NCBI RefSeq assembly: GCF_022809775.1
Contig: NZ_CP094380.1
Location: forward strand, 3,323,501 to 3,387,500
DNA from: Pseudodesulfovibrio tunisiensis
GTDB taxonomy: Bacteria > Desulfobacterota > Desulfovibrionia > Desulfovibrionales > Desulfovibrionaceae
DNA length: 64,000 nucleotides
Direction: 5' to 3'
Within the stretch, counting starts at the first letter, position 1. Each line of letters begins with the position of its first letter. Shown piece after piece: positions 27,487-36,338 of the stretch. The notes beneath the pieces were generated by a model. It saw only the letters and a list, made by a program, of their open reading frames with translations, had not been told where the DNA came from and made no database searches. Made by a program: the position numbers and the translations under genes.

Positions 27487-29574
27487 TTAATTCTCCTCGT
27501 CGCCAAAAAGCTCTTCAATGAAGTCGGGATACTCGCCGCTTTCAACCTCATTGCCATGTAAAGGTGTGACTGTGGCCCCGGCAGACGTGTCCCGTTGAGA
27601 GGGCTTGCTGATCAAGGGGTTACGTTCCCGACGCTTCTCCTGCTCCTTGTTCGTGCGAATGCTGCCGATCCTTCGAGCATTACTCATGCCGTCAGTCTCA
27701 GGAGCCCGCTCCTCGGCGTCTTTGATTTTATCCGCGATAAAGCGTTCGTGCTTTCGCTTTTGCGTTTCCATTTCCAACCGACTTTGGGCAGTGACTTTTT
27801 TCTGCTTATCCTTGATTCGCCAGACATCCCAGAAGGAGGCCCCGGCAAACTCCCGTGAGCGTTGCGCCAAATTGCATTGCCAATATTCACCGCTATTTTG
27901 CGACGGGAACAGGTAGATGGTGTCTGCTGAGGATGGATCGTATGCCGCTTGCAACCCGACAGGCCTGCGCACCCCTTTGCCCCTGTGGAGCCAGCCGCGT
28001 TCGACGATTTCCTTGGAAGTGTAGTGAACGCCGAAGGCGGATACTCCCAGCTCGGATACGGTAGCTTTCGTTCTCGGCATGAGGCTGATGCGGATTGCTT
28101 CCTCTGAAGCCGTCCTCAGGCGTCCTGTACGATTTTGGATGCCCCAATTCCATAGCGAAAGCGGGGTCATGACCAAATCTGCCGGCATGTCCGAATCGCG
28201 GTCGTATTTTTCCAATACATCATATTGGTTATGCATCAGAACAGAGGAGAGGATGATTTCTTTGAAATCTCGTACGGTGAGTTTGGCGTCCAGTCGGTAG
28301 TCTCGGCCACCACGCTTCTTTACGAGAGTCTTCTCGACAACGCCGGGCGCAAATGGCTTGAACTCGGCCTGAATCGTCCGGAAGTTTCGTTCGACAATGC
28401 CTTTGGCGTCACCACGGTATGGGGGAGTGTTCTCGATCCTGACCGAAAAGCATGCCTCCAGCGATTCGATCTGATGTCCAAGCAGCTCCCCTCTGTCGGC
28501 CAATATAGCGTCCGGCAAACCGACTGTGGGCCATTCTTCTTCGGTTATTTCAAAGCCGTATTCTTTGCAGAACTGAACTTTGTCCGTCATGGACACGACG
28601 AGTGCCTGGAGCGCGGCAGGGTAGGAAGCGTTTTCGAACCCGACATAGAGTCCGGTGATCATGCGGCTGAAGACATCGATGACGAAGTAGATGACCGGTC
28701 GTCCAACGATATTGCGCCTGTCGCTGTCCGAAACCAGGTAAATGTCGGCAATGGTCGCATCGATTTCATATCTTGAGCCAGGTCCAAGGGCGTCCACGTT
28801 AGCCGTGGAAGACATCGGCCTGACATCCTTGTTGTATTCAATGCTGCTTGTCCGTTTCCTCAACGTTTCGGGTAATTGGTACTCACTTTGATAAAAGTGC
28901 TGCATCTGCCTGCGTGTCGGCATCTCCGATTCCTCAACGTCTGGGAAGTACTGCTCGTATAGGTCTTTGAATCGCCTATGCGCATAGGGGAAGCTACACC
29001 CCTTGTCTTTAAGCAGGTACTTGTCAATGGCCATTCTAAAAAGGCGCTCAGACTGTGCATCAATGATTGCCCCGATTCCGGGCGTGAATTTACGCGGTCG
29101 TCCGAGTTTTTTGTCGGGTGCTAAACGCCTTTTACCTTTTCCGCCGGAATTTTTGTAATCTGGAAGCATGGCATTGGGAGTTTGCCCTCTTTGCCAATAC
29201 CTTCGGAGCAACTTGTAGAGGTAAGGTTTTGAGATTTTCCCAGTTGCCAGGACGTCCTTAATTCGAGCGGTTAGTGTTTTGCGGTCATAATATTCAGGGT
29301 CATCGGCAACCTTCCGAACCAAGGCATAATTGTTGTCCCGCTTGATTTGAGCTGTGCTTCCTTGTTCGGGCATTTCCATGGCGAGTTCTGCATATGGGTC
29401 TTTCGCCCGGGAAAGGGTCTCGTCATCGATTGCTTTCATCAGGTCATCGGCACTAACCAATGATGGGAAGGCCTTGGGCTCTTCCATGTCTATCCAAACC
29501 AGATGCGTCCCGAGCACCGAAAGGACACGGAATAGCCTTTCGTCATATTTGAGGACTTCATTGACCCTGAACAT
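27487..29574 (-). CDS. tnsB: TnsB, DDE transposase
   Basis: A 695-residue DDE transposase (Tn7 TnsB is 702). The catalytic acids are D272 (YEIDATIADIYLV), D360 (PDAILADRGELLG) and E395 (GDAKGIVERNF), each one residue from the Tn7 positions D273, D361 and E396. TnsB binds the end repeats and joins the 3' ends to target DNA. The ATG at 29574 has AGGAG seven bases upstream, lies within the tnsA 3' end and begins MFRVNEVLKYDERLFRVL; the longer upstream frame is spurious. Confidence 0.95.
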   Translation of the reverse strand: MFRVNEVLKYDERLFRVLSVLGTHLVWIDMEEPKAFPSLVSADDLMKAIDDETLSRAKDPYAELAMEMPEQGSTAQIKRDNNYALVRKVADDPEYYDRKTLTARIKDVLATGKISKPYLYKLLRRYWQRGQTPNAMLPDYKNSGGKGKRRLAPDKKLGRPRKFTPGIGAIIDAQSERLFRMAIDKYLLKDKGCSFPYAHRRFKDLYEQYFPDVEESEMPTRRQMQHFYQSEYQLPETLRKRTSSIEYNKDVRPMSSTANVDALGPGSRYEIDATIADIYLVSDSDRRNIVGRPVIYFVIDVFSRMITGLYVGFENASYPAALQALVVSMTDKVQFCKEYGFEITEEEWPTVGLPDAILADRGELLGHQIESLEACFSVRIENTPPYRGDAKGIVERNFRTIQAEFKPFAPGVVEKTLVKKRGGRDYRLDAKLTVRDFKEIILSSVLMHNQYDVLEKYDRDSDMPADLVMTPLSLWNWGIQNRTGRLRTASEEAIRISLMPRTKATVSELGVSAFGVHYTSKEIVERGWLHRGKGVRRPVGLQAAYDPSSADTIYLFPSQNSGEYWQCNLAQRSREFAGASFWDVWRIKDKQKKVTAQSRLEMETQKRKHERFIADKIKDAEERAPETDGMSNARRIGSIRTNKEQEKRRERNPLISKPSQRDTSAGATVTPLHGNEVESGEYPDFIEELFGDEEN

Positions 29575-30382
29575 GGAGCATCTCCTGCATGGCTGTATCT
29601 TCGGCGACAATGAGCTCGCTGGGCGCAAGCTTGCGGTAGGCAATGTGGATGTCGAAGAGGAAACAACGCAAGGCCAGCAGTTGTCTGATTTCGCGCAGGG
29701 ATTCACCAGGGGATAGGGCGTATGCGACATCCAGGGACTTGGCCAGATCGATGAGCGTGGTCGCTTTGCTTTGGGCGAAATGATGACTGTAGAAGTCCGT
29801 TCTGAGTGCGAGGTCGAGTTCGGAGATGTCGTCCCGTTGTGCAGGATAGAGCCATTTGATGTTGGCAACCACGGTGGACGGGACTTCTTTTTCCGTGATC
29901 AGCCGCCACGGGACTCCCTTGTTCTCCCAATATCGGCGTTCCAACTCTAACTTTTCGATCACGCGAGGTTTTTGAAGCTCGCTGGAATATTTCGCCTGCA
30001 AGGCAAATCGGGGCTCACCGGGGCGGGATGTGTCAACGAGGAAATCCGACGACATGTATTGGGGCACGCCGGACATTGCCGGGTGAGGGATGCCGTGCTT
30101 TTCGGCGAGCTCGCAGGTAAGTTCTATTTGAAGCGGGAACTGTTCTCTGATCTCGGTAACATCTTTTTGCCATTCCAAGAGAAGGAAGACGGCAAGTTCG
30201 AGATCCGAGAAGAGGTGGTGGGTTCGTAGTGCCTTGTGCCCGAAGACGCGATGGGATCGGCCTCGGGAAGGCAGGTCCCGTACCGTCAGCCAAGGTTTAT
30301 ACTCATCTTGCCTGCCGCTGCCACGGCCTTCCTTCAGCCATCGCTGGAAGGTCACCTCGGAATGGGAATATCGCTTGGCCAT
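29558..30382 (-). CDS. tnsA: TnsA, restriction-endonuclease-like 5'-strand transposase subunit
   Basis: A 274-residue protein (Tn7 TnsA is 273). The restriction-enzyme-type catalytic triad is E62 (FSDLELAVFLLLEW), D113 (YMSSDFLVD) and K131 (FALQAKYSS), one residue from Tn7 E63, D114 and K132. TnsA cuts the 5' ends, making transposition cut-and-paste rather than replicative. It is the first gene of tnsABCDE and starts ~50 bases inside the right-end repeats. Its ribosome site (TAGGAGC) lies in the 3' arm of a 12-bp hairpin. Confidence 0.95.
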   Translation of the reverse strand: MAKRYSHSEVTFQRWLKEGRGSGRQDEYKPWLTVRDLPSRGRSHRVFGHKALRTHHLFSDLELAVFLLLEWQKDVTEIREQFPLQIELTCELAEKHGIPHPAMSGVPQYMSSDFLVDTSRPGEPRFALQAKYSSELQKPRVIEKLELERRYWENKGVPWRLITEKEVPSTVVANIKWLYPAQRDDISELDLALRTDFYSHHFAQSKATTLIDLAKSLDVAYALSPGESLREIRQLLALRCFLFDIHIAYRKLAPSELIVAEDTAMQEMLHVQGQ

Positions 30383-30383
30383 A

Positions 30384-30431
30384 AAAAGCCGCTCCTAGTT
30401 TGCCATCTTTATAGCAACCGGAGCGGCTTTT
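30384..30431 (-). terminator. Hairpin covering the tnsA ribosome site
   Basis: Perfect 12-bp arms (AAAAGCCGCTCC, GGAGCGGCTTTT; 30420-30431 and 30384-30395) around a 24-base loop. On the minus strand the 3' arm contains the tnsA Shine-Dalgarno and is followed by a T-run and the ATG, so transcripts entering from glmS would meet a terminator-like, ribosome-blocking hairpin. Confidence 0.65.
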
Positions 30432-30436
30432 GTTAA
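30408..30436 (-). promoter_or_regulatory. Strong sigma-70-type promoter for tnsABCDE overlapping a TnsB site
   Basis: Minus strand TTAACA (30431-30436) and TATAAA (30408-30413) at 17-base spacing, five of six matches each. The -35 overlaps the innermost right-end TnsB site (30432-30448), so TnsB binding should repress the operon, as reported for Tn7. Confidence 0.7.
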
Positions 30437-30497
30437 CAACTTTATTGTGCTGTTAACGACTTTATTGTGTTGTTAACAACTTTATTGTTCTCCCACA
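30432..30497. repeat. Right transposon end with three abutting TnsB-binding sites
   Basis: Inverted copies GTTAACrACTTTATTGT at 30432-30448, 30452-30468 and 30472-30488, exactly 20 bases apart, then the terminal TCTCCCACA ending at 30497. Close packing at the glmS-proximal end matches Tn7R; Tn7 itself has four sites, here three are clear. Confidence 0.93.
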
Positions 30498-30502
30498 ATT
30501 TT
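30498..30502. repeat. Target-site duplication, right copy (ATTTT)
   Basis: Identical to 12253-12257. It lies one base beyond the glmS stop codon (30504-30506, minus strand). Confidence 0.93.
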
Positions 30503-30503
30503 T

Positions 30504-33326
30504 CTAGTCCGTGGGCCGCGATATCCCGACGGTTACGGTTTTGGCCTGGTGCCGGATGGTGTCGATGGGCCGGGTCATTTCCTCGATGGCCTTGTTCAGG
30601 ATGTTGAGGATGTCGTCGAGCCGGGCATCTGCTGCCGGGATGGCCGAGGGCTGGTTGACGAGCCAGAGCATGTAGTTGGCGAGCTGGGCCGCGACATGCG
30701 TGGGCAGGGCCGAGTCCGTGGCTCCGGCGGCGCATCGTTCCAGCGCCTTGTTCAGCTTGTTCAGGAATCGGGTGCGATCCCAGAGCGCGGGATTTTCCAC
30801 GATCTCGCCCAGCAGGATGCGGGCGTTGCGGAACGGTTCTGCATGCGCGTCGATGGCCTGCGCCGCGGCAATGCCCCACCAGTGGCCGGCAACGGTTTCC
30901 ATGACGAAATCCAGACCGGCTCCGGCGCGGGGCACCTTGATGCAGGCTTCGGCAATGCCGTCGAACCGGGTCTCGTCCTCGGCGCAGAACACGATGGGGC
31001 TGCCGTTGTGCGCCCGGAAGATCGTGGTTTCCTTGACCGTGTCCATGACCACCATTTCCGGCAGGTCGCTGGCCATGACCAGCGTGAGCGGCTCGGTGGA
31101 CAGGTCGATGTGCTTCTTGTCCTCGGTCACGTCGCAGGGAATGGACTTGTAGCAGAGCTCGGAAAGCTTGATGCGCACTTCCTCGGCCGCGATGCGGTTG
31201 GCGCCGTTGCCCACGAGCGCCCAATAGCGGTGGGTGGGCGCGTACCGGGTCGCGATGTCGCCGATGGCCGCCTTGTTTTCCAGCACCCGGTCGATCTTTT
31301 CGGGCAAAGTTTCCAGACAGAGGATTTCCTCGGCAATGGCCGCATCGGTCATGGTGCCGAGTTCCGAGGCCAGCCACAGGGACAGAAGCTTGCCTGCCGC
31401 GATCTGGGAATAGAAGGCCTTGGTCGAGGCCACGGCCATTTCCACGTCGCGGCCGTTCGAGGTGTAGATGTGCGAGTCGGATTTCTGCACCAGCGGCGAG
31501 TTGCGGCGGTTCACGATGGCGTTGATCCATGCGCCCCGGTCTCGGCAGAGGTCCACCACGCGGTTCGTGTCCGTGGTGGTGCCGGACTGGGAGACCGGAA
31601 TCAGGAGCACGTCGTCCAGTCGGGAATCGCCCATGAAGCCGACGAATTCCGATCCCGTGAAGTTCTCGATGCCGATGTCGCTGCCTGCAAGGCTCCGGCG
31701 CAGGAGCTGGGCAATGCCCATGGCCGCGATGGCCGCGGTTCCCTGTCCCAGAGCAATGATGCGGCGGATGGGCCGGGATGTGTCCCGCAGCCGCTCCATC
31801 AGGGCCGGACCGTTGCCGAACCCTTCGGCCAGAAAGTGGATCGCGTTGTCCTGGCGCACGTATTTCCCGTGCAGGGTGTTGCGTACCGAACTGGAAGCCT
31901 CGTGGACTTCCTTTTCAATATAGTGGTTGAACTCGCCCCGAAAGATGTCGCGGGAGAAGATTTCGATTTTTTCCTCGGCAAGAGGCACGCCTTCACCATT
32001 GTCCAGATAGCGGGCCACGGGAATGGCGTCTTCGGCATCGTCGTTGCGCAGGATCATGCTGACCCCGCCCTGACGATGCACGGCGATGGGGTAGGAGCTG
32101 CGGCAGCGGGACGCAAGTCCGTATGCCTCGGAGGCCACGACCCAGCCATCCAGCGTGCGGCCCACGTAGAAGCTCTGGCCGCTGCCCTTCTGGGCCAGAA
32201 ACTGGCTGTCGAAGTCGCCGAGATTCTGCATGATCACGGCAAGGGAGCCCTGACACCGGCGCAATACGCTGCGGAAGCGTTCCTCTGCGTCGCCGTCCGG
32301 GGCGTCCAGATGAAAGAGCACGGGCAGGATTTTCGCGTCCGTGCTGATGACCTGCGGGATGGCCGCACCTCGCGACAGAACGGTCTGTTCCACGAGGTTG
32401 CGGTAGTTGTCCACATCGCCGTTGAGCACGAACATGGTCTTTTCCAGTCCGGTGGACACGTCGCCTTCGATCAGGCCGTCCACGGGATGGCAGTTGGGCA
32501 CGGAAATGATGCCGTTGGAGGCCCAGCGGGTGTGGGCGATGATGTTTACGGTGGACAGCCCTTCGGCCATGGACCAGAGCAGACGATCTTCGCGGATGAA
32601 TTTGCGGAGTGCGGAGCCGTTGTCGCCGAGCTGGCCCACGAGTTGCGCCACCTTGTACAGGAAGCGGCAGGCGGTCCGGCCGTCGTCCAGATCGCGCACC
32701 AGCACGTTCAGGTTGTCCGCGTTGCGGATGGCGGTGCGTTCTTCGAGTTCGGCCTTGAGCGCCGTGGAAAGTCCGGCTTCGGCAGACGAGCCCGCGGGCA
32801 GGGTAAAGGTTACGGCAATGCCTGCGGAATCCCGGCCGCGCACTTCGAGCTTGTCGAGAGATTCCAGAACCTGTTCCGTTGCCCAGCCCAGAAAATGGCG
32901 GTCCCGGGCCGATGCATCATGGGCAAGGGAGTCGGGCATGATGGCCCGGACGCGGTCCAGATTGTCCAGCAGTTCGCGGTCCACCTGCCAGAGATAGTCA
33001 TCAAGCTTTTCGCGCAGCGCTTCGAGGTCGTCGGTGCGCGGCCCCTGTTCCAGCCGCAGGGCTGTGGTGTTCCGCAATCTGCGCAGGTCGTCGCGCAGGG
33101 CCGTGACCTGCGCCATGCGTTCCCCGTTTTCCATGAGTTCCATATGCAGGTCGAAACTCATGAGTTCCTGAAACCGTTCGGCCAGGGCGCTCAGAGGCGT
33201 GCACGCCTCAAGGGTGTCCGTGCATTCGGCCGCGGTGTTCAGGCCATTTGCCAAGGTGTCGAGCCAGGACAGGTCCTGGGATTCGCTCCAACGTCTGTTG
33301 CTGAGAAAACTGGCGATGCCACACAT
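30504..33326 (-). CDS. glmS: Long GlmS-like glutamine-fructose-6-phosphate aminotransferase; TnsD target
   Basis: 940 residues against about 610 for usual GlmS. ATG 33326 gives MCGIAS with the catalytic Cys at position 2, and AGGAGAG precedes it. The glutaminase motifs LEVRGRDSAGI, HTRWASNG and LNGDVDNY appear only after a ~130-residue helical, charged insertion that follows the first 10-15 residues. Two SIS sugar-isomerase domains follow (ALGQGTAAIAAMGIAQLL, PVSQSGTTTDTNRVVDL). It ends QAKTVTVGISRPTD, matching the AKSVTVE end of E. coli GlmS plus seven residues. It should make glucosamine-6-phosphate, but the insertion makes it an atypical subfamily. The Tn7-like element sits directly behind it. 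Confidence 0.82.
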   Translation of the reverse strand: MCGIASFLSNRRWSESQDLSWLDTLANGLNTAAECTDTLEACTPLSALAERFQELMSFDLHMELMENGERMAQVTALRDDLRRLRNTTALRLEQGPRTDDLEALREKLDDYLWQVDRELLDNLDRVRAIMPDSLAHDASARDRHFLGWATEQVLESLDKLEVRGRDSAGIAVTFTLPAGSSAEAGLSTALKAELEERTAIRNADNLNVLVRDLDDGRTACRFLYKVAQLVGQLGDNGSALRKFIREDRLLWSMAEGLSTVNIIAHTRWASNGIISVPNCHPVDGLIEGDVSTGLEKTMFVLNGDVDNYRNLVEQTVLSRGAAIPQVISTDAKILPVLFHLDAPDGDAEERFRSVLRRCQGSLAVIMQNLGDFDSQFLAQKGSGQSFYVGRTLDGWVVASEAYGLASRCRSSYPIAVHRQGGVSMILRNDDAEDAIPVARYLDNGEGVPLAEEKIEIFSRDIFRGEFNHYIEKEVHEASSSVRNTLHGKYVRQDNAIHFLAEGFGNGPALMERLRDTSRPIRRIIALGQGTAAIAAMGIAQLLRRSLAGSDIGIENFTGSEFVGFMGDSRLDDVLLIPVSQSGTTTDTNRVVDLCRDRGAWINAIVNRRNSPLVQKSDSHIYTSNGRDVEMAVASTKAFYSQIAAGKLLSLWLASELGTMTDAAIAEEILCLETLPEKIDRVLENKAAIGDIATRYAPTHRYWALVGNGANRIAAEEVRIKLSELCYKSIPCDVTEDKKHIDLSTEPLTLVMASDLPEMVVMDTVKETTIFRAHNGSPIVFCAEDETRFDGIAEACIKVPRAGAGLDFVMETVAGHWWGIAAAQAIDAHAEPFRNARILLGEIVENPALWDRTRFLNKLNKALERCAAGATDSALPTHVAAQLANYMLWLVNQPSAIPAADARLDDILNILNKAIEEMTRPIDTIRHQAKTVTVGISRPTD

Positions 33327-33571
33327 TCCGGATAGTCTCTCCTGATTGGGTTGCATGGTGGAAAGCCGCCAAGGGGAACGGCTTTCGTGCGCCGGGGCGC
33401 ATATCTCCGGTGGCTTAGGGAATTACGTTACATGAAGGCCCTTGGCAAGTCTGTCGCGGGAAATCGGGGAGGGTGGACTTTTTTTGCGGGATGGCCTACC
33501 CCACCATATCCCCATGCCGGAGTGAGGGTTTTTGCGCAGAGGCTGCTCGCGTTTCGGCGACAAGGTGGTTT

Positions 33572-36248
33572 ATGGATCTGGTTCGGCTCGTTCGGGAACG
33601 CTGGCGCGGCCTCGGACTCGTATACAAATTCGCTTGGACGTTGGGCCTGTTTGCAGCGCTCATCATCTTTGTTGCGGCCGTGGGGCTGCATTCCCTTCAA
33701 TCCCTCGAACAGAGTGCGGACAGCATCGTGTCCCGCAGCCTGCGTGCACAGGAACTGGCCCTGAACACGATAGGCGAGCTCAAGCGCGCCCGGCATGCGG
33801 AACAGGAATGCCGCGCCCTGTGGTCCATGCAGGGGGAGCCCGGGCTTTTTGCGGATCACAAGATCGCGTTTTTCGATTGCATGACGCAGGCGGAAAACAA
33901 TCTGGATCGGCTCGCCGCGATCAAGGTGGGGGCGGACGGCCAACTGCTTGCGGCTCTTGTTCGGAATCTGAACGGGAGCGTGCAGGAATACGGCGATGCG
34001 TTTCGCAATCTCTTTCGGCAAAGAGTCCGTCCCGAATTGGAGCATGCGGAAATCGACAGCCGATATGCCCGGGTTTTCGCGTTGGCGAATCGGCTTTCCC
34101 AGGTGGCTGCGGAAGAGGCTATTCTTGCCCGCGCCCATATCGCTTCCACCAGTTCCGCAACGCGCATCGTGTTTTGCGTCGCCGTGTTGGCCGCGCTGCT
34201 CATGGCTGCATTCATCGGTACTCTGCTGCACAATGTCGCCCGCAACGCGGTGCGGCTGACTCGGGCCGCGACGGAATTCGGGCAGGGCAACCTGCGTGCG
34301 CGGGCCGAAGTGGACAGTGATGACGAGTTCGGGCGACTGGCCGACAGCCTGAACAGCATGGCCGGTCGCATGGCCCTGCTCGTGCAACGGCTGGAAACCG
34401 AGGCGGCCCGGGCTACGGCTCGGCTGCGCGATGCCATTGACAGCATTTCCGAGGGATTCGTTCTGTACGATGAACAGGATCGGCTCGTCATGATCAACCG
34501 GCGGGTCATGGAGTTCATTGAAGCCAGACTGCCCAACCTGCGCTATGGAATGGGGCTGGGAACAATTGCCGAAACGCTTGCGGAAAGCGGCATGTTCACC
34601 AATGCGCAGGGCCGGGAGGGCGTCTGGGCCGAGGACCATGTCCTGAAACACCGAAAACCGGGCGGCCCGTTTCTGGAGCCGCTGGAAGACGGCCGCTGGC
34701 TTCAGTATCGGCATTACAAGACCGGGAACGGGGAAACCGTGGTCCTGATTGCGGACGTGACCGAGACCAAGCGCGCCGAGGAGTGCCTTGCTTCCATGAA
34801 CGCGGACCTGGAGCATCTGGTGCGCGAGCGGACCCGGGTTCTTCTGGAAAAGACGCGTGAACTCAAGAAGGCCAACTCCCGGCTCAAGGAACTGGACAGT
34901 CTCAAGAGTGCGTTTCTTTCCTCGGTGTCCCACGAGCTGCGGACCCCGCTGGCTTCGATTCTGGGATTTTCCCGGATCATCCGGCCGGGATTTCGAACGG
35001 CATTTCAGCCCGTTGGCCGTGCAGGGCGTGACTCGGCGATACGGCGCGCGCATTCAATCCAATCTGGACATCATTGCCTGCGAGGGCGAACGCTTGACTC
35101 GCTTGATCAACGACGTGCTTGATCTGAGCCGCATCGAGGCCGGAAAGGAACGTTGGCGCGACGGGATCGTGAATCCCGTGGACGCGGTCAGGCGGGCTGC
35201 GGATTCCGCGCAGGGATTGTTTCCCGGCAAGCCCGGCGTGGAGCTTCGGGTGACGTGTCCGGAAGTCATGCCTGATCTGCGCATGGATTCGGACAGGTTG
35301 CAGCAGGTGCTCATCAACCTGCTTTCCAATGCCGCCAAATTCACGGAGCACGGCACCGTCACCCTGTCGACCGAGGTTGGCGAGCCCGGCGAGGTCCTGT
35401 TTACCGTGGCCGACACCGGTTCCGGCATTGCTCCGGAATATCTCGACTGCATCTTCGACAAGTTCCAGCAGGCCTGTGCCGGAAACGTGCTCCAGGACAA
35501 GCCGCAGGGCACGGGGCTCGGACTGGCCATCTGCCGTCAGATCGTGGAGCATTACAGGGGCACCATCCGGGCGGAATCCCGTCTCGGCAGGGGAAGCCTG
35601 CTGACCGTGTCCCTGCCCGAGGCCGGAAGCGAGGCAAGGCCCTGCGTTCTGATTGCGGATGCGGACGAGACCACCTCGCACTATCTTTCCATCCTTCTGG
35701 AAAAGGATGGATGCGATGTCCTGCTGGCAGGCAAGGGGCCTGAGGCCCTGGAACTGGCCGCACGGCATCTGCCCGACCTCGTGGTGCTGGACCCGCGGCT
35801 GCCGGGCATGAGCAATGAAGGAATCGTGCGGCAGATGCGTGCGGAACACGAGCTTGCCGGAATGCCGATCCTGCTGGTTTCGGTTCCCGAAGCATTGCAG
35901 GGGAGCGGTGCGAACCTGTGTCTTGCCAAGCCGCTGGATTCGGAATGCTTTCTGGATGCGGTTCACGTTCTGCTGCATGGTGCGCTTCTGAACCGCGATG
36001 TTCTGGTGCATTCGGATTGCTGGCGGCATGTGCGGGCGTTGTGTCCGGCGCAGAGCGGGCCATATTCCGAGGCCGGATTGCGCGCCGAAATGGCGGGCGG
36101 ATTCTCCGGTGCGGTTCTGGTTCCGGACCGGTTCTTCGAGGACGGGGAGTTTGTCCGGCTCTGCCGCAGGAACGGCGTAAGGATCATGGCCTTGCCAAAC
36201 GAGGCCCCTCCGGTTGCCGGGCTGGCGACAGTTGAACCTGTTGCGTGA
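33572..36248 (+). pseudogene. Hybrid sensor kinase (HAMP-PAS-HisKA-HATPase-REC) broken by a frameshift
   Basis: The N-terminal frame (33572 to ~34985) has a membrane segment, a ~150-residue periplasmic helical domain, a second membrane segment, HAMP (TRAATEFGQGNLRARAEVDSD), a PAS-like region and the H-box SSVSHELRTPL. The continuation (NLDIIACEGERLTRLINDVLDLSRIEAG, ATPase DTGSGIAPE and GTGLGLAICRQIV, receiver LVVLDPRLPG) is in another frame. One extra base in CCGGCCGGGA (about 34981-34990) explains the break: removing a C joins SRIIR to RDFERHF. A real frameshift or a sequencing error are both possible. ATG 33572 follows GGTGG. It is paralogous to the kinase at 37598. Confidence 0.82.
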
Positions 36249-36338
36249 ATAACCTCATTAATTCCTTCTCATTGGCCTGATGTCGTGATAGCGTGAGCCA
36301 CTTTTTCCGCATTCTGATTGCAATCAGAGGGGGAGCTC

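Larger units (their letters stand above)
12258..30497. mobile_element. Complete Tn7-like transposon carrying a Dnd phosphorothioation island
   Basis: The element is 18,240 bp. It begins TGTGGGAGGACAATAAAG and ends with the inverted TGTGGGAGAACAATAAAG, and ATTTT flanks both sides. Three TnsB-type sites mark each end. tnsABCDE occupy the right part, transcribed away from the glmS-proximal end as in Tn7. The cargo at the left is dndBCDE plus a DUF3800/ATPase/receiver cassette. Base composition steps from GC-rich host through intermediate tns genes to visibly AT-rich cargo. Intact ends, perfect duplication and five intact tns genes suggest a recent and possibly still mobile insertion. The right end lies just past the glmS stop codon. 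Confidence 0.97.

Noticed and set aside
12258..30497. CRISPR-Cas or Cas12k-type guide system inside the Tn7-like element.
   Set aside because: No repeat-spacer array and no cas gene are visible, and the element has tnsD and tnsE for targeting.
30549..33335. A 928-codon plus-strand frame opposite glmS.
   Set aside because: It mirrors the glmS frame and its His/Gly/Val-rich composition is typical of antisense GC-rich codons; no ribosome site or domain was seen.
33327..33571. Possible small gene or RNA between glmS and the frameshifted kinase.
   Set aside because: Only short frames without ribosome sites and no clear stem-loop or promoter were found; I see nothing I can support here.
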